A stretch of DNA of 64,000 bases from Cryobacterium sp. Y11 (GTDB lineage: Bacteria > Actinomycetota > Actinomycetes > Actinomycetales > Microbacteriaceae), in the NCBI RefSeq assembly GCF_002929535.1, contig NZ_PJJO01000051.1:80249-144248 (forward strand), written 5' to 3'. This document shows positions 28,900-39,150 of the stretch, one piece after another (positions within the stretch are counted from its first letter, which is position 1; every line of letters begins with the position of its first letter). The translations under genes were made by a program, and so were the position numbers. The notes beneath the pieces are model-generated. The model was not told where the DNA came from. It saw only the letters and a program-made list of their open reading frames with translations, and ran no database searches.

Positions 28900-29844
28900 T
28901 CAATCGGTCGCCGGTGTCGCGGGTGATACCGCCGGAAGCCCCCGATCGAACAGCTCACCCAGCGAAAGCCGCGCCGCAACGGCCGCGAACGCCCGTGCGG
29001 TGACCGAACCAGGCGACGCCGCGCTGATCGCCGCAGCGACGCGCGCGGTCGCGACCGGATCGACGAGTGGCACAATGCGGGTGCGCGATGACGGCGTAAT
29101 AGTTTGCACCCACGAATGTGGCACGATGCTGGCCCAGTGGCCCGTCTTCATGTGCGCATGGAGAGACGCGATCGAATCCGTTTCGACCTGCGGTTCCATC
29201 CGAATCTGGTTGTGCGCAAAAGCATTGTCGATCACTTGTCTGCTGCGCATCTGCGGCGTCAAGACAGCGAGGGGGAGCGCAGATGCCTCGAGCCAGGTCA
29301 TCGTCGCCGGAATGTCGGGAACAAGTTCGTCGGAGGCGATGAGAACGTAACGTTCCTCATACAAGGGCACAAAAAGAAGTCGTGGATCTTCACCGTCATC
29401 GAGGTAGGTGACGCCTGCATCCAATTCAAAATCGCGCAGTCGGCGCGCGATGTCGACCGCGGACAGGCCCGACGTGATCTGTACCTTGGCTAACGGATGC
29501 GCAGCACAGAACGCAGCAACCGCCAGCGCGACGGTTGTGGAGGCACTTGGCACAACGCCCAACCGCAACACGCCGGTCACCCCGGATTGGACGGCCTGAA
29601 CCTCCGCCTTGAACGCGTCATGCTCCGCCAAAATTCGTTTGGCCCAAATCACCAACCGTTCGCCCTCCGGCGTCAGCCCTTCAAAGGCATGGTCACGGTT
29701 GATCAGAGAAACATTGAGTTCCTGTTCCAGCCTGTTGATTGCCGCGGAGAGGGCAGGCTGGGAAACATGGCACGCGGCAGCCGCCCGAGCGAAATGCCGT
29801 TCCCGGGCGACAGCGACAAAATATTCGAGCTGGCGAAAACGCAC
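28900..29844 (-). CDS. LysR-family transcriptional regulator
   Basis: 314 residues from GTG 29844. The N-terminal HTH is FRQLEYFVAVARERHFARAA with SQPALSAAINRLEQELNVSL; the effector domain starts GVLRLGVVPSASTTVALA. GGAAGG lies seven bases before the GTG. An ATG at 29871 would add nine residues and is the alternative. It is divergent from the amino-acid ABC transporter genes and is the natural candidate to regulate them, although no T-N11-A site could be assigned with confidence in 29845-30022. Confidence 0.9.
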   Translation of the reverse strand: MRFRQLEYFVAVARERHFARAAAACHVSQPALSAAINRLEQELNVSLINRDHAFEGLTPEGERLVIWAKRILAEHDAFKAEVQAVQSGVTGVLRLGVVPSASTTVALAVAAFCAAHPLAKVQITSGLSAVDIARRLRDFELDAGVTYLDDGEDPRLLFVPLYEERYVLIASDELVPDIPATMTWLEASALPLAVLTPQMRSRQVIDNAFAHNQIRMEPQVETDSIASLHAHMKTGHWASIVPHSWVQTITPSSRTRIVPLVDPVATARVAAAISAASPGSVTARAFAAVAARLSLGELFDRGLPAVSPATPATD

Positions 29845-30022
29845 GGGCCGTCCTTCCTTCGTGATAATCATTGCGGCGTGCCCCCACGGTAGGCTCTTTC
29901 TACAGGGTATGCAGCATCCGCTCCCCGGTAGATCAGCGTCGATCGGCGCGAAACACTCCACTGGCCGCTAGGTGCGATCAGCTCGCACAACAAGAAATGG
30001 TTCTCCTTTGCGCACAATAACT

Positions 30023-31471
30023 ATGTTCCGGGCGGGAAAGCTCGCGGTCGCCGTCACGGCGCTGCTAGCCCTCGCCGGAGGCTTCGTCGGCGTCAGCGCC
30101 GCCGTCGCCAGCCAGCCACAGGCCGCAGTCACCGGCGAAACCTACGTCATCGGCACCGACACGACCTTCGCGCCCTTTGAGTATCGCGAAGACGGCGAAC
30201 TGACCGGCATCGACATGGATCTGATTCGCGACATCGCCGCGAACCAGGGCTTCACGGTCGAGATCAAGTCACTCGGCTTCGACGCTGCGCTGCAAGCGTT
30301 GCAGTCTAACCAGGTCGACGGCGTGATTGCCGGCATGTCGATCACCGACGAGCGCGAGCTCATCTTTGATTTCTCCGACCCCTACTTCGATTCCGGCGTG
30401 CAGATGGCCGTCGCCGAGGACAACACCGAGATCACTCAATACTCCGACCTGGCCGGTGAAACCGTCGTCGCCAAGCGGGGGAGCGAGGGCGAGACCTTCG
30501 CCAACTCGATCAAGGACGAGTACGGCTTCACCGTCAAAGCCCTGGCCGACTCGGCCACGATGTATGACGACGTCAAGGCCGGCAACTCCGTCGCGGTGTT
30601 CGACGACTATCCAGTGCTGGCCTACGGTATCAACCAGAACAACGGGCTCAAGTCCGTCACCGAGAAGGAACAGGGCAGCTCCTACGGCTTCGCCGTCAAC
30701 AAGGGGCAGAACCCTGAACTGCTCGCCGCCTTCAACACCGGCCTGGCCGAGCTGAAGAGCAACGGCGAGTACCAGACCATTCTTGACACCTACCTGGAGC
30801 AGCCAGCGCCCGCCGTGGCATCCGGTTTCTTCGGTCTGCTCAGCGACAGCATGCCGGCGCTGATGAAGGGTCTCGGGCTGACCCTGCTCGCGACCGGCCT
30901 GTCGATTCTGATCGCTCTCGTGCTCGGCGTGCTGTTCGGGTTCTTCACTGTCTCCGCGAGCCGCGTGCTGCGCGGCATAGCGAGCGTCTACGTGAGCATT
31001 TTCCGCGGCACACCGCTGCTGGTGCAGGCGTTCTTCTTTTACTTTGGTCTGCCACAGCTCACCGGGCAGTCGATCGACGTCCTGACGGCCGGTGTGCTCA
31101 CGCTGAGCCTGAACGCCGGTGCCTACATGACCGAGATCGTGCGCGGCGGCATCCAGTCGGTCGACCCTGGCCAGACCGAAGCCGGTCGCAGCCTGGGCCT
31201 CGGCTACGTCACAACCATGCGCCGGGTCGTGCTGCCGCAGGCCGTGAAGATCATGACGCCCTCGTTCATCAACCAGTTCGTGATGACCCTGAAAGACACC
31301 TCGCTGCTCGCCGTGATCGGCTTCGCCGAACTCACCTATCAGGGCCAGCAGATCTACGCGGCGAACTTTCGCACCGGTGAGACGCTGCTGATCGTGGCGG
31401 CGCTGTACTTCATCGTCATCAACTTGCTCACCATGCTCTCCAACAAGCTCGACAAGAGGTTCAACAAATGA
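30023..31471 (+). CDS. Polar amino-acid ABC transporter: fused binding protein and permease
   Basis: 482 residues combining two normally separate subunits. An N-terminal signal/anchor ([20 protein letters not shown]) leads into a class 3 solute-binding domain ([20 protein letters not shown], then [16 protein letters not shown]) up to about residue 270. A permease domain of about five helices then follows, with the HisM/GlnP pattern [20 protein letters not shown] (here [20 protein letters not shown]) and the EAA-like loop [22 protein letters not shown]. The start is uncertain: ATG 30023 lacks a strong Shine-Dalgarno, and upstream TTG 30008 or GTG 29972 are in frame. It overlaps the ATPase gene by 4 bp. 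Confidence 0.9.
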   Translation: MFRAGKLAVAVTALLALAGGFVGVSAAVASQPQAAVTGETYVIGTDTTFAPFEYREDGELTGIDMDLIRDIAANQGFTVEIKSLGFDAALQALQSNQVDGVIAGMSITDERELIFDFSDPYFDSGVQMAVAEDNTEITQYSDLAGETVVAKRGSEGETFANSIKDEYGFTVKALADSATMYDDVKAGNSVAVFDDYPVLAYGINQNNGLKSVTEKEQGSSYGFAVNKGQNPELLAAFNTGLAELKSNGEYQTILDTYLEQPAPAVASGFFGLLSDSMPALMKGLGLTLLATGLSILIALVLGVLFGFFTVSASRVLRGIASVYVSIFRGTPLLVQAFFFYFGLPQLTGQSIDVLTAGVLTLSLNAGAYMTEIVRGGIQSVDPGQTEAGRSLGLGYVTTMRRVVLPQAVKIMTPSFINQFVMTLKDTSLLAVIGFAELTYQGQQIYAANFRTGETLLIVAALYFIVINLLTMLSNKLDKRFNK

Positions 31472-32196
31472 GCAAGATTAGTGTCCAGGGCCTCCGCAAG
31501 TCGTTCGGCTCCAACGCGGTGCTCAAGGGCCTCGACGTCGAGATCGCCGAGGGCGAGGTCGTCTGCGTCATCGGCCCATCTGGTTCGGGCAAGTCCACCT
31601 TTCTCCGCTGCCTGAACAAGCTCGACGAGCTCAGCGCCGGCACGGTCATTGTCGACGGCTTCAACCTCAACGACAAGACGGTCGACCTCAACGAGGTACG
31701 CCAGCACATTGGCATGGTCTTCCAGCACTTCAACCTGTTTCCGCACATGACGGTGCTGCAAAACATCATGCTGGCACCGACGGAGTTGAAGAAGCAATCG
31801 AAAGCGGATGCCCGCGCCACCGCCCTCAAGCTGCTTGAGCGCGTGGGCCTGTCCGACAAAGCGGATGCCCGCCCAGCGCAGCTCTCCGGTGGCCAGAAAC
31901 AGCGCGTTGCCATCGCCCGCTCCCTCGCGGTGAACCCCGACATCATGCTGTTCGACGAGGCCACGAGCGCCCTCGACCCGGAAATGGTCGGCGAAGTGCT
32001 GCAGGTCATTCGGGACCTCGCTGCCGAGGGCATGACCATGGTCGTCGTTACTCACGAAATGGGTTTCGCCCGCGAGGTCGCTGACCGGGTCATTTTCATG
32101 GCCGACGGCGTCATCGTCGAGGAGGGCACTCCGGCCGAACTGTTCGGCAACCCGCAGCAGGAACGCACCCAGGACTTCCTCTCCAAGGTGCTCTAA
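31468..32196 (+). CDS. glnQ: Polar amino-acid ABC transporter ATP-binding protein
   Basis: 242 residues. Walker [11 protein letters not shown]-loop [19 protein letters not shown], signature [16 protein letters not shown] and Walker [21 protein letters not shown] are complete and match the GlnQ/HisP subfamily. It energises the fused permease encoded just upstream (ATGA overlap). A strong terminator follows, so the transporter is a two-gene unit. The symbol is by family; the substrate could be glutamine or another polar amino acid. Confidence 0.95.
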   Translation: MSKISVQGLRKSFGSNAVLKGLDVEIAEGEVVCVIGPSGSGKSTFLRCLNKLDELSAGTVIVDGFNLNDKTVDLNEVRQHIGMVFQHFNLFPHMTVLQNIMLAPTELKKQSKADARATALKLLERVGLSDKADARPAQLSGGQKQRVAIARSLAVNPDIMLFDEATSALDPEMVGEVLQVIRDLAAEGMTMVVVTHEMGFAREVADRVIFMADGVIVEEGTPAELFGNPQQERTQDFLSKVL

Positions 32197-32209
32197 ACCG
32201 CGTCAGCTG

Positions 32210-32256
32210 AGAACGGATGCTCCGCGCGAGACCCGCGCGGAGCATCCGTTCTTTTG
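32210..32256 (+). terminator. Strong intrinsic terminator after glnQ
   Basis: A perfect 19-bp stem (32210-32228 with 32234-32252) with a 5-nt loop is followed by TTTT. It separates the ABC transporter from the convergent FUSC gene, which ends at 32261, and may work in both directions. The stem contains the frequent heptamer CGGATGC. Confidence 0.93.
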
Positions 32257-32260
32257 CCGA

Positions 32261-33304
32261 TCAGGCGCGATCGCCGACGATCTCCTCGCGCACCCGACGC
32301 AGGTCTTCCATCAGCGAGCCGATCAGAATCCAGTGGTCGGGGTGCGGCGTCACGATGCGCAGCGGCGCTGTCAGGGCGAGCGCCTCGGGTTCGAGCGGCT
32401 CTGCCGCGGCGGTCGGGTCCCCTTCCGCTCGGGCAAGCAGACGGAGGTCGTGTGCCGCCCGCACAAGCTCTCCGGAGAAGGCCTGAACGGTCGGTTCGAA
32501 CTGTAGTGACGAATCATAGTGATCGTGCAGCGCCCGGGTCATGCCAATGGCTCGGGTAACGAGCGTCGGCAGCCGCCCGATTCTTTCATGGTCGGCATCG
32601 AGCCCGCGGCGTAGTTTGGCCTTGCGCGGGTTGAGCATCAGGCTTTCCTCCGCCAGCGCAATCGCCTTTTCAGCCGACACCAGCATGGGGCGTAGCAGCC
32701 GGGCCTTGATCATGAGCTCCATCAGGTCGACCGAGCTCTGTGGGGTGCATAGCGCCGCGGCGATGCGGTCAAAGGTGTCGGCCACTTCACGGGTGAGTAA
32801 CCCGACCGCGTCACGCGCTGGCGCAGTGAGCACAGGCGGAACGATAACGGCATTGACGATGAGCGCGATTACGGCGCCGATCATCGTCTCAAAGATGCGA
32901 TCGAGTGCGTACCCGGGCGTCGTAGTACCGAGCGCGAGCACGAGCATCGCGCTGATGGGAATCTGACTTGCCGAGGACGGAGACAGTCGGAGCGCCCAGG
33001 CGACCAGGATGCTCACCACGATCGTGCCGAGCACGACCCAACTGGACTCGCCCAGAAAGAAACCGATCGTGGAGGCAATGATGACGCCGCCGATGACGCC
33101 AGCAGTTCGCTCGATCGCGCGACCCAGGGTCTGGTTCACGCTCGGCTGCACCACAAGCAGGGCGGCGATCGCGGCGAAGATCGGCAGATCGTTCGGCAGC
33201 AGCAGCTGAGACACCGTCCAGGCGAGCGCCACGGCGACGGCCACCTTCACTACCTGCAGCACGGGTAAGCGGGTGGAGGTGCGCAGAGCTGCGGTTAGTT
33301 TCAC
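32261..33304 (-). CDS. FUSC / aromatic acid exporter family membrane protein
   Basis: 347 residues. The N-terminal half has about six transmembrane helices beginning LQVVKVAVAVALAWTVSQLL, with LLVVQPSVNQTLGRAIERTAG. The C-terminal half is cytoplasmic and helical (AEKAIALAEESLMLNPRKAK). This one-module layout fits the aromatic-acid-exporter branch of FUSC. The substrate is unknown. It is the second FUSC gene in 6 kb; the two are not close copies. Confidence 0.82.
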   Translation of the reverse strand: MKLTAALRTSTRLPVLQVVKVAVAVALAWTVSQLLLPNDLPIFAAIAALLVVQPSVNQTLGRAIERTAGVIGGVIIASTIGFFLGESSWVVLGTIVVSILVAWALRLSPSSASQIPISAMLVLALGTTTPGYALDRIFETMIGAVIALIVNAVIVPPVLTAPARDAVGLLTREVADTFDRIAAALCTPQSSVDLMELMIKARLLRPMLVSAEKAIALAEESLMLNPRKAKLRRGLDADHERIGRLPTLVTRAIGMTRALHDHYDSSLQFEPTVQAFSGELVRAAHDLRLLARAEGDPTAAAEPLEPEALALTAPLRIVTPHPDHWILIGSLMEDLRRVREEIVGDRA

Positions 33305-33363
33305 TGGTCAAGGCTAACCCGCACCGGGACGTTCAGAGGGTTCGTCGCTTATCGAACCGAAGG

Positions 33364-35013
33364 CTATTTTCCGCGGCGCTCAGTCTGGGGGCGCACCACC
33401 CGAATCACCCGAGCACTTCCGTCCGAGGTCTGGGTTCCAAAAGCGTCGAACTCCACGGTCGACTCGGTGTCTTCGCTGTACCCATCGGAGTCGCCGCCCG
33501 CCTGGAGGCCGCCCGTCGGGCCGCCACGACCGAACCGTCGACGCACCGCCTTGATCACCGGTGGAACGACGAGGAAAAGCACGATCACGGTGTACGCCAC
33601 GACGGCTACCGGCTCACTGAGCAGCGCTGCTGGATCGCCGGCACTGATCTGCAGCGCGCGGCGCAGCTGGCGTTCCATCTCCGGGCCGAGGATGGCACCG
33701 ACAATGATCGGCAGCACCGGAAATCCGAAGCGCCTGGCCATGTAGCCCAGAGCGCCGAGCACGAGCAGAATGCCGATGTTGAAGGTCTGCATGCCAGCGG
33801 CGTACGCACCGAGCGTTGCGAAGAACAGGATGCCAGCGTAGAGGTACGGGCGGGGAATGCGCAGCAATTTGGCCCAGAGCGGTGCGAGCGGCAGGTTGAG
33901 TGCGAGCAGCAGGGTGTTGCCGATGAACAGGCTCGCGATCAGCGTCCAGACCAGCACCGGTTCCGTTTGGAATAGCAGGGGACCCGGGTGGATGTTGTAC
34001 TGGTTGAATGCGGCGATCATCACGGCGGCGGTTGCTGTGGTGGGCAGACCGAGGGTTAGAAGCGGAACCAGCGTTCCGGCGGCGGACGCGTTGTTGGCTG
34101 CTTCCGGTCCGGCTACGCCCTCGATGGCACCGTGCCCGAACTGCTCAGGATGCTTTGACAGCCTCTTTTCTGTCACGTACGACAGAAATGTGGGAATTTC
34201 GGCGCCGCCGGCCGGGATAGCCCCGAACGGAAAACCGATGACAGTGCCGCGCAACCACGGCTTCCACGAGCGCTTCCAGTCCTCCTTGCCCATCCACGGC
34301 ACACCGACCGGGATCGTCGGTGGTACTCCGTGACGCAGGTGCGCTGCGATCCACAGGGCTTCACCGACCGCAAACAGGGCGACGGCGATGACGACGACGT
34401 CGATGCCGCCCGAGAGCAGCGGCTGCCCGAACATCAGGCGCGGCTGACCGGTGGTGAGGTCCTGGCCGACCAAGCCGATGGTCAGTCCGATGAACAGCGA
34501 GGCGAGCCCGCGGATACGGCTCGAACCGAGCACTGCGCTGACAGCGACGAAAGCGAAGACCATCAGCGCGAAGTAGGAGGGAGCCCCCAGGCCGATCGCG
34601 ATCGCCACGATGAACGGGGCGACTAAGACGAGGGCGCCGGTGGCGAGGGTACCGGCCACGAACGAGCCGATCGCTGCGGTCGCGAGCGCCTGAGCGCCGC
34701 GTCCGGCCTTGGCCATCTTGTTGCCTTCGAGTGCCGTGACGACCGACGAGGACTCGCCCGGTGTGTTGAGCAGAATCGAGGTCGTCGACCCGCCGTACAT
34801 GCCGCCGTAGTAGATGCCGGCGAACATGATCAGCGACCCGGTCACGTCGAGAGCGTAGGTGAGCGGCAGCAGTAGGGCCACGGTCATGGCCGGTCCGATG
34901 CCCGGCAGCACGCCGACGGCGGTGCCGAGCAGCACGCCGATGAGGGCGAACAGCAGGTTCTGCGGGGTCAGCGCGTTGCTGAACCCCTCTATCAACAGGG
35001 TGAGGTTTTCCAT
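33364..35013 (-). CDS. tctA: Tripartite tricarboxylate transporter permease TctA
   Basis: 549 residues with about eleven to twelve transmembrane segments. The signatures are [24 protein letters not shown], split by its GIGP turn, [18 protein letters not shown], and [18 protein letters not shown]. The last roughly 60 residues form a hydrophilic Gly/Asp-rich tail longer than in many TctA. It is the large membrane subunit of the TTT uptake system. The start at 35013 overlaps the tctB stop by one base (TGATG). Confidence 0.93.
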   Translation of the reverse strand: MENLTLLIEGFSNALTPQNLLFALIGVLLGTAVGVLPGIGPAMTVALLLPLTYALDVTGSLIMFAGIYYGGMYGGSTTSILLNTPGESSSVVTALEGNKMAKAGRGAQALATAAIGSFVAGTLATGALVLVAPFIVAIAIGLGAPSYFALMVFAFVAVSAVLGSSRIRGLASLFIGLTIGLVGQDLTTGQPRLMFGQPLLSGGIDVVVIAVALFAVGEALWIAAHLRHGVPPTIPVGVPWMGKEDWKRSWKPWLRGTVIGFPFGAIPAGGAEIPTFLSYVTEKRLSKHPEQFGHGAIEGVAGPEAANNASAAGTLVPLLTLGLPTTATAAVMIAAFNQYNIHPGPLLFQTEPVLVWTLIASLFIGNTLLLALNLPLAPLWAKLLRIPRPYLYAGILFFATLGAYAAGMQTFNIGILLVLGALGYMARRFGFPVLPIIVGAILGPEMERQLRRALQISAGDPAALLSEPVAVVAYTVIVLFLVVPPVIKAVRRRFGRGGPTGGLQAGGDSDGYSEDTESTVEFDAFGTQTSDGSARVIRVVRPQTERRGK

Positions 35014-35540
35014 CAGAGAATTCCCGTCAACAGGCCAGCCGGCAGATAAATGCCCAGGCCCAGCGCGAAGCCGTAGAACGTGCCAACGGCTAGAAGAATG
35101 CCGATCACGAGCGCCCAGATGAAGCGCCTTGAGCCGAGCAGCAGGGCGGAGCCGTAGAACAGCAGCGCGCTGCCGATCACGAAACCGAGAAAGTCCATCG
35201 TGAGGGCAAAGACGAAAATCAGGCCACCGAGGCCGAACACTGTCGGCCAGTGCGCCTTCTGAGTGAGGTCGATGTCCTCGCCGTCTTCGGCCTCGGCGTG
35301 GCCGCCCCGCAGCACAGAGATCGCCAGGGCGATCGCACACAGACCCAGGCCGGTCGCGATGACCGTGGGAACGACCTGCGGTCCCATCACGCCGGCATTG
35401 ATGGCGGTGTGACGGATGTTCGCGGTATCGACCGCGATAACGATCGCGATCACGGCGAGCAGGGCGGCGACGCTGAGCTCTGATCTACCCTGCAGTCGGG
35501 CGCGGAGCCCGGCTGCAGGGGCGGTGCTGGGAGCGGACAC
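35013..35540 (-). CDS. tctB: Tripartite tricarboxylate transporter small subunit TctB
   Basis: 175 residues with four transmembrane segments: [53 protein letters not shown], and a C-terminal pair ending [16 protein letters not shown]. Size and layout are those of TctB. The GTG start at 35540 lies two bases after the tctC stop. A longer frame to 35723 would run back inside tctC and has no signature. Confidence 0.88.
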   Translation of the reverse strand: MSAPSTAPAAGLRARLQGRSELSVAALLAVIAIVIAVDTANIRHTAINAGVMGPQVVPTVIATGLGLCAIALAISVLRGGHAEAEDGEDIDLTQKAHWPTVFGLGGLIFVFALTMDFLGFVIGSALLFYGSALLLGSRRFIWALVIGILLAVGTFYGFALGLGIYLPAGLLTGIL

Positions 35541-35541
35541 G

Positions 35542-36561
35542 TTAGACCAGGCCCAGGGTCTTGAGCACGTCGGCGACGCGGGCGTCCTGCTCGCTGAGGA
35601 AGGTGCTGAAGTCGTCGCCGGTGATGAAGGCGTCGGTCCAGCTGTTGTCCTCAAGAACCTGCTTCCACTCGGGGCTGCCGTGCATTGCGGTGACGGCGTC
35701 CACGAGGCGGGCGATTTCGGCATCGGTCAGACCGGGTGCGGCCAAGAGTCCGCGCCAGTTAGTGAAGACCAGATCGATGTTCTCTTCGGTCAGGGTGGGG
35801 GCGTCGATGACCGGAACGCGTTCCTCGCTCGTGACAGCGAGCACCCGCAGGTCGCCCGACTTCACCTGCTCAAGAAACTCGCCGTAGCCGGAAGCTCCGA
35901 ACGCCAGCTTGCCGCCTAGAATGGCCGGCAGTAGTTCGCCGCCGCCGTCATAGGCGACGTAGTTGACCGTTGTCGGGTCGATGCCGACGGCATCGGCGAG
36001 CTGCATGGGCAGCAGGTGGTCCGGACCGCCCGGGGAAGAGCCGCCGCCGACGGCAAAGTTAGCCGTGTCGGCTTTCCACGCGGTGACGAGGTCGTCCATT
36101 GTCCGGTACGGGGAGTCGGCGGCCACGAAGATCGCGCCGGCTTCTTCGATGAGTCCGGCGATCGGAGTTGCGTCGGCAACCTTGGCGTCACCCTCGTTGG
36201 TGTAGGCGGCGCCGACGACGCCGAGCCCCATCATGAGTAGAAAGTTGGCGTTGCCGGTTTCGGTCAGGGTGCGAGCGAGACCCACCGTTCCGCCGGCGCC
36301 AGCTAGGTTGGTGACCTCGGTGCCGGTGGCCAGACCCAGGTCGTCCATCACCTTGACCGCGGCGCGACCGGTGACGTCGTAGCCGCTGCCAGGGGCGTTG
36401 GGAATCATCACCTGCAGGCTGTCGATCGGGCCGTTGTCGGTAGCCTCGGTGTTCGTGGCGCTCGTGACTCCGCAGGCACTGAGAGCGAGTGCGACGACGC
36501 CGGCGAGAACAACAGTGCCCGCCGTTCGGCGGGTGCGCATGGTGCGTGCTGTGATTGGCAT
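35542..36561 (-). CDS. tctC: Tripartite tricarboxylate transporter binding lipoprotein TctC
   Basis: 339 residues. The lipoprotein signal ends in LALSACG, with the Cys as lipidation site. The mature part has the Bug/TctC fold: QVMIPNAPGSGYDVTGRA and NLAGAGGTVGLARTL, with FAVGGGSSPGGPDHLL and later GGELLPAILGGKLAFG. ATG 36561 has GAGGA eight bases upstream; ATG 36540 is a shorter option. It is first in tctCBA, divergent from the two-component genes, and probably binds a tri- or dicarboxylate. Confidence 0.93.
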   Translation of the reverse strand: MPITARTMRTRRTAGTVVLAGVVALALSACGVTSATNTEATDNGPIDSLQVMIPNAPGSGYDVTGRAAVKVMDDLGLATGTEVTNLAGAGGTVGLARTLTETGNANFLLMMGLGVVGAAYTNEGDAKVADATPIAGLIEEAGAIFVAADSPYRTMDDLVTAWKADTANFAVGGGSSPGGPDHLLPMQLADAVGIDPTTVNYVAYDGGGELLPAILGGKLAFGASGYGEFLEQVKSGDLRVLAVTSEERVPVIDAPTLTEENIDLVFTNWRGLLAAPGLTDAEIARLVDAVTAMHGSPEWKQVLEDNSWTDAFITGDDFSTFLSEQDARVADVLKTLGLV

Positions 36562-36633
36562 GCGTAAATCCTCTACGATTTCTGGCGAGCCTCGTTGCTG
36601 GCCGAGTTCAGCCTGCGTGGTGGGCAGGCCAGA

Positions 36634-36662
36634 CACAACTTGTGACGTTAATGAACGTTGTG
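36634..36662. promoter_or_regulatory. Nested inverted repeat between tctC and the sensor kinase
   Basis: CACAAC (36634-36639) pairs with GTTGTG (36657-36662), and inside it ACGTT (36645-36649) pairs with AACGT (36654-36658). It lies roughly midway between the two divergent genes, where the response regulator of the neighbouring two-component system would be expected to bind. Confidence 0.45.
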
Positions 36663-36743
36663 TAGCTTATGTTTGCGCCGTCGGCGACCGCTTCCGTAGG
36701 CGCGGTAATTTCGGTTTGACGCCGCGATGAGGGATTATTTCTT

Positions 36744-38450
36744 ATGGCCAGAGAAGACCGACGGACCCTGACGCCGCGCCCACTCAGGTCGGGCATCCGC
36801 TCGAGCCGACTGAGCCTGACCCGCCAACTGTTACTTTTTCAGTTGAGCTTGATCGCCCTCGTGCTCGTTGCTGTCACCGCCATCTCGGTCGAGCAGACCC
36901 GCACAACCTTTGAGAGTGGGGCCCAGCGACGCATGCTGACGGTCGCCGAATACACCGCAGCGAACCCCCTCGTGCGCAGTCTGCTGGAGCGCTCTGCCGT
37001 GCCCCAGCAGCTCTCCGTTCCGGTCGAGGCCCTCCGCACCACGACCGGAGTCGACCAATTGCTCATAACGGATGCCGACGGCCGCATCATCGCGTCACCG
37101 GCCGATCCGCGAATGCTCGGCACTGACCTGGCCATCGATCCCACTCCCGACGAGTCCGATGCCGCGTGGGCCGGTGTCGCGCCGATCGGCGCTAACGATT
37201 ACGTGGTCGCTGAGGTGCCGGTGCTGTCAAACTCCGGCGAGGTGGTTGGCTCGATTGTTGCCGCGCGTCAGTTTCCGGCCGGGGCCGAACTGCTGGCGAG
37301 CGCGGCTCCGAACCTGCTCACCTATGTGGGAGTAGCCGGAGTGCTCGGTGTCGCCGGATCCCTGCTGTTGGCGGCGCGGGTGAAACGGCAGACTCTCGGT
37401 CTCGAGCCGGAACAGATCGGGCGCCTGGTCGAGCATAGGGACGCCATGATTCACGGCATTCGAGAGGGCGTGATCGCCGTTGACACCGACGGCCTCATCA
37501 CGCTCGCCAACGACAGCGCGCGCGCCCTGCTTGGCCTGCCCGCTAACGCCGAAGGCCGAGCAATCGACACGGTCGGCCTCGATGCCGAGGCCGTGCGGGC
37601 GCTGCGACAGCAGGAGATCGGCCAGATCGACACCGTCTTGGTGAACCGCGGGGTGCTACTCGTGCTCAACCAGACGGTCATTCACCCGCCCAGGTCCCTG
37701 CCAGAGGTTGTGACGTCCCTGCGCGACCGCACCGAGCTGGTCACGCTGCAACACGACCTCGGCAGTAGCCGGCAGGCCACCGATACCCTGCGTGCCCAAA
37801 CCCATGAGTTTGCGAACCGATTGCACACCATCTCCATGCTTATCCAGCTCGGTGACACCGAAGCCGCGGTGGAATACGTCGATGCTGTGACCCGCGACCG
37901 CACTGATCTCGACAATTCCGTTCTCACGCGCCTGCAGGAGCCGGCGGTCGCCGCACTCGTGATCGCCAAGACATCACTCGCCCGCGAACGCGGTGCGACG
38001 CTCGTACTGTCGCCCGAATCGATACTGAGCCGCGTCGACGCCGACTTGTCTATCGACCTCGTCACCGTGATCGGAAATCTGGTTGACAACGCCCTTGATG
38101 CCGTCACCGGAGCGCCGAAGCGCAGCGTGCGGCTAGATGTACAGACCAATCCAGGTGGGGCTTTGCAAGTCGCCGCCGTGCGCGTCAAGGTGCGGGATTC
38201 CGGGCCTGGCATCGATGCCGCGTTGGTCGACCGCGTGTTTGAGACGGGAGTGACGAGCAAATCAACGTTGGGCGACACCGACACCCATGGCTACGGACTC
38301 GCAATTGTGCGCCTCGTCGCCACGCGTCGTGGGGGATCGGTGAGCTATCGCAACGATAACGGCGCCGTGGTGGAAGCCGTGCTGCCCATTCATGCCGATC
38401 AGCCACACCAGCCGGGTCGGGCAAACCACGAGGAGCAGGCCCGTGTGTGA
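36744..38450 (+). CDS. CitA/DcuS-type sensor histidine kinase
   Basis: 568 residues. The order is a first transmembrane helix (LLLFQLSLIALVLVAVTAI), an extracytoplasmic PAS-like sensor domain of about 130 residues, a second helix (LLTYVGVAGVLGVAGSLLLA), a cytoplasmic PAS domain (IREGVIAVDTDGLITLANDS), the H-box THEFANRLHTISMLIQLG and a HATPase domain with N-box LVDNALDA and DSGPGID. This is the citrate/C4-dicarboxylate sensor layout. Divergence from tctCBA argues that it senses the transported carboxylate. It overlaps the regulator gene by 8 bp. Confidence 0.92.
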   Translation: MAREDRRTLTPRPLRSGIRSSRLSLTRQLLLFQLSLIALVLVAVTAISVEQTRTTFESGAQRRMLTVAEYTAANPLVRSLLERSAVPQQLSVPVEALRTTTGVDQLLITDADGRIIASPADPRMLGTDLAIDPTPDESDAAWAGVAPIGANDYVVAEVPVLSNSGEVVGSIVAARQFPAGAELLASAAPNLLTYVGVAGVLGVAGSLLLAARVKRQTLGLEPEQIGRLVEHRDAMIHGIREGVIAVDTDGLITLANDSARALLGLPANAEGRAIDTVGLDAEAVRALRQQEIGQIDTVLVNRGVLLVLNQTVIHPPRSLPEVVTSLRDRTELVTLQHDLGSSRQATDTLRAQTHEFANRLHTISMLIQLGDTEAAVEYVDAVTRDRTDLDNSVLTRLQEPAVAALVIAKTSLARERGATLVLSPESILSRVDADLSIDLVTVIGNLVDNALDAVTGAPKRSVRLDVQTNPGGALQVAAVRVKVRDSGPGIDAALVDRVFETGVTSKSTLGDTDTHGYGLAIVRLVATRRGGSVSYRNDNGAVVEAVLPIHADQPHQPGRANHEEQARV

Positions 38451-39150
38451 CGTACTCATCGTCGAGGACGATTTCATGGTGGCGCGCGCCCACGAACGGA
38501 TTGTGGCGCAGCAGCCCGGTTTCACCGTCGTCGGCGTCGCGGCGACCGGGTCAGACGCGCTCGCCCGAATGGCCCAGTTTTCTCGAGAGACGGCCCCGCA
38601 CCTCGTGCTGCTCGACATGTACCTGCCGGATATGACCGGCCTCGATGTCATCCGCCGGGCACGAGAAGCTGGGCACGGGGTGGACTTTCTCGTGCTGAGC
38701 GCCGCCCGGGAGGCTGACATGGTCACAGCGGCACTGCAAGGCGGCATCGTGAGTTACCTGCTCAAACCGTTTAAGATCACAGAACTGCAGTCCAGACTGG
38801 CTGGCTATGCCGAGCGACGACGACTGCTCGGCCGCAGCGGCGAGCTCAGCCAGAGTGATCTGGACCAGGCGCTCGGGAGTGCATCCGCTTTGTCTGCCCC
38901 AGAACCGGTCTCCGCCCTGCCGAAGGGCCTGAGCAAGGAGACAGCTGTGCTGGCCACTGCCGCCCTGGCGGGAAGCGAACCCGACCTGGCCGCGTCGGAG
39001 TGCGCCGAATTGCTAGGCCTGTCGCGGGTGGTGGCTCGCAAATACCTGGAGTTTTTCGTCGAAACCGGGCAGGCAACAGTCAGCTTGCGCTATGGCCAAA
39101 CCGGCCGCCCGCAACGCCGCTACTCCTGGGTTGCCGCTCGGGCCGACTAG
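38443..39150 (+). CDS. CitB/DcuR-type response regulator
   Basis: 235 residues. The receiver domain has the acidic pair VEDD, the phospho-acceptor Asp in LVLLDMYLPDMTG and the conserved Lys in LLKPFKITEL. The C-terminal HTH lies in SECAELLGLSRVVARKYLEFF, as in CitB/DcuR. GTG 38443 has GAGGAG eight bases upstream inside the kinase gene. It probably activates tctCBA. Its end overlaps the convergent sepH gene by 4 bp. Confidence 0.92.
   Translation: MCDVLIVEDDFMVARAHERIVAQQPGFTVVGVAATGSDALARMAQFSRETAPHLVLLDMYLPDMTGLDVIRRAREAGHGVDFLVLSAAREADMVTAALQGGIVSYLLKPFKITELQSRLAGYAERRRLLGRSGELSQSDLDQALGSASALSAPEPVSALPKGLSKETAVLATAALAGSEPDLAASECAELLGLSRVVARKYLEFFVETGQATVSLRYGQTGRPQRRYSWVAARAD

Noticed and set aside
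27676..33304. Two FUSC genes as a recent duplication
   Set aside because: The proteins differ in architecture (duplicated versus single membrane module with a soluble domain) and share little sequence.
35014..35340. Upstream extension of tctA
   Set aside because: It overlaps tctB in another frame. The ATG at 35013 gives the family N-terminus.
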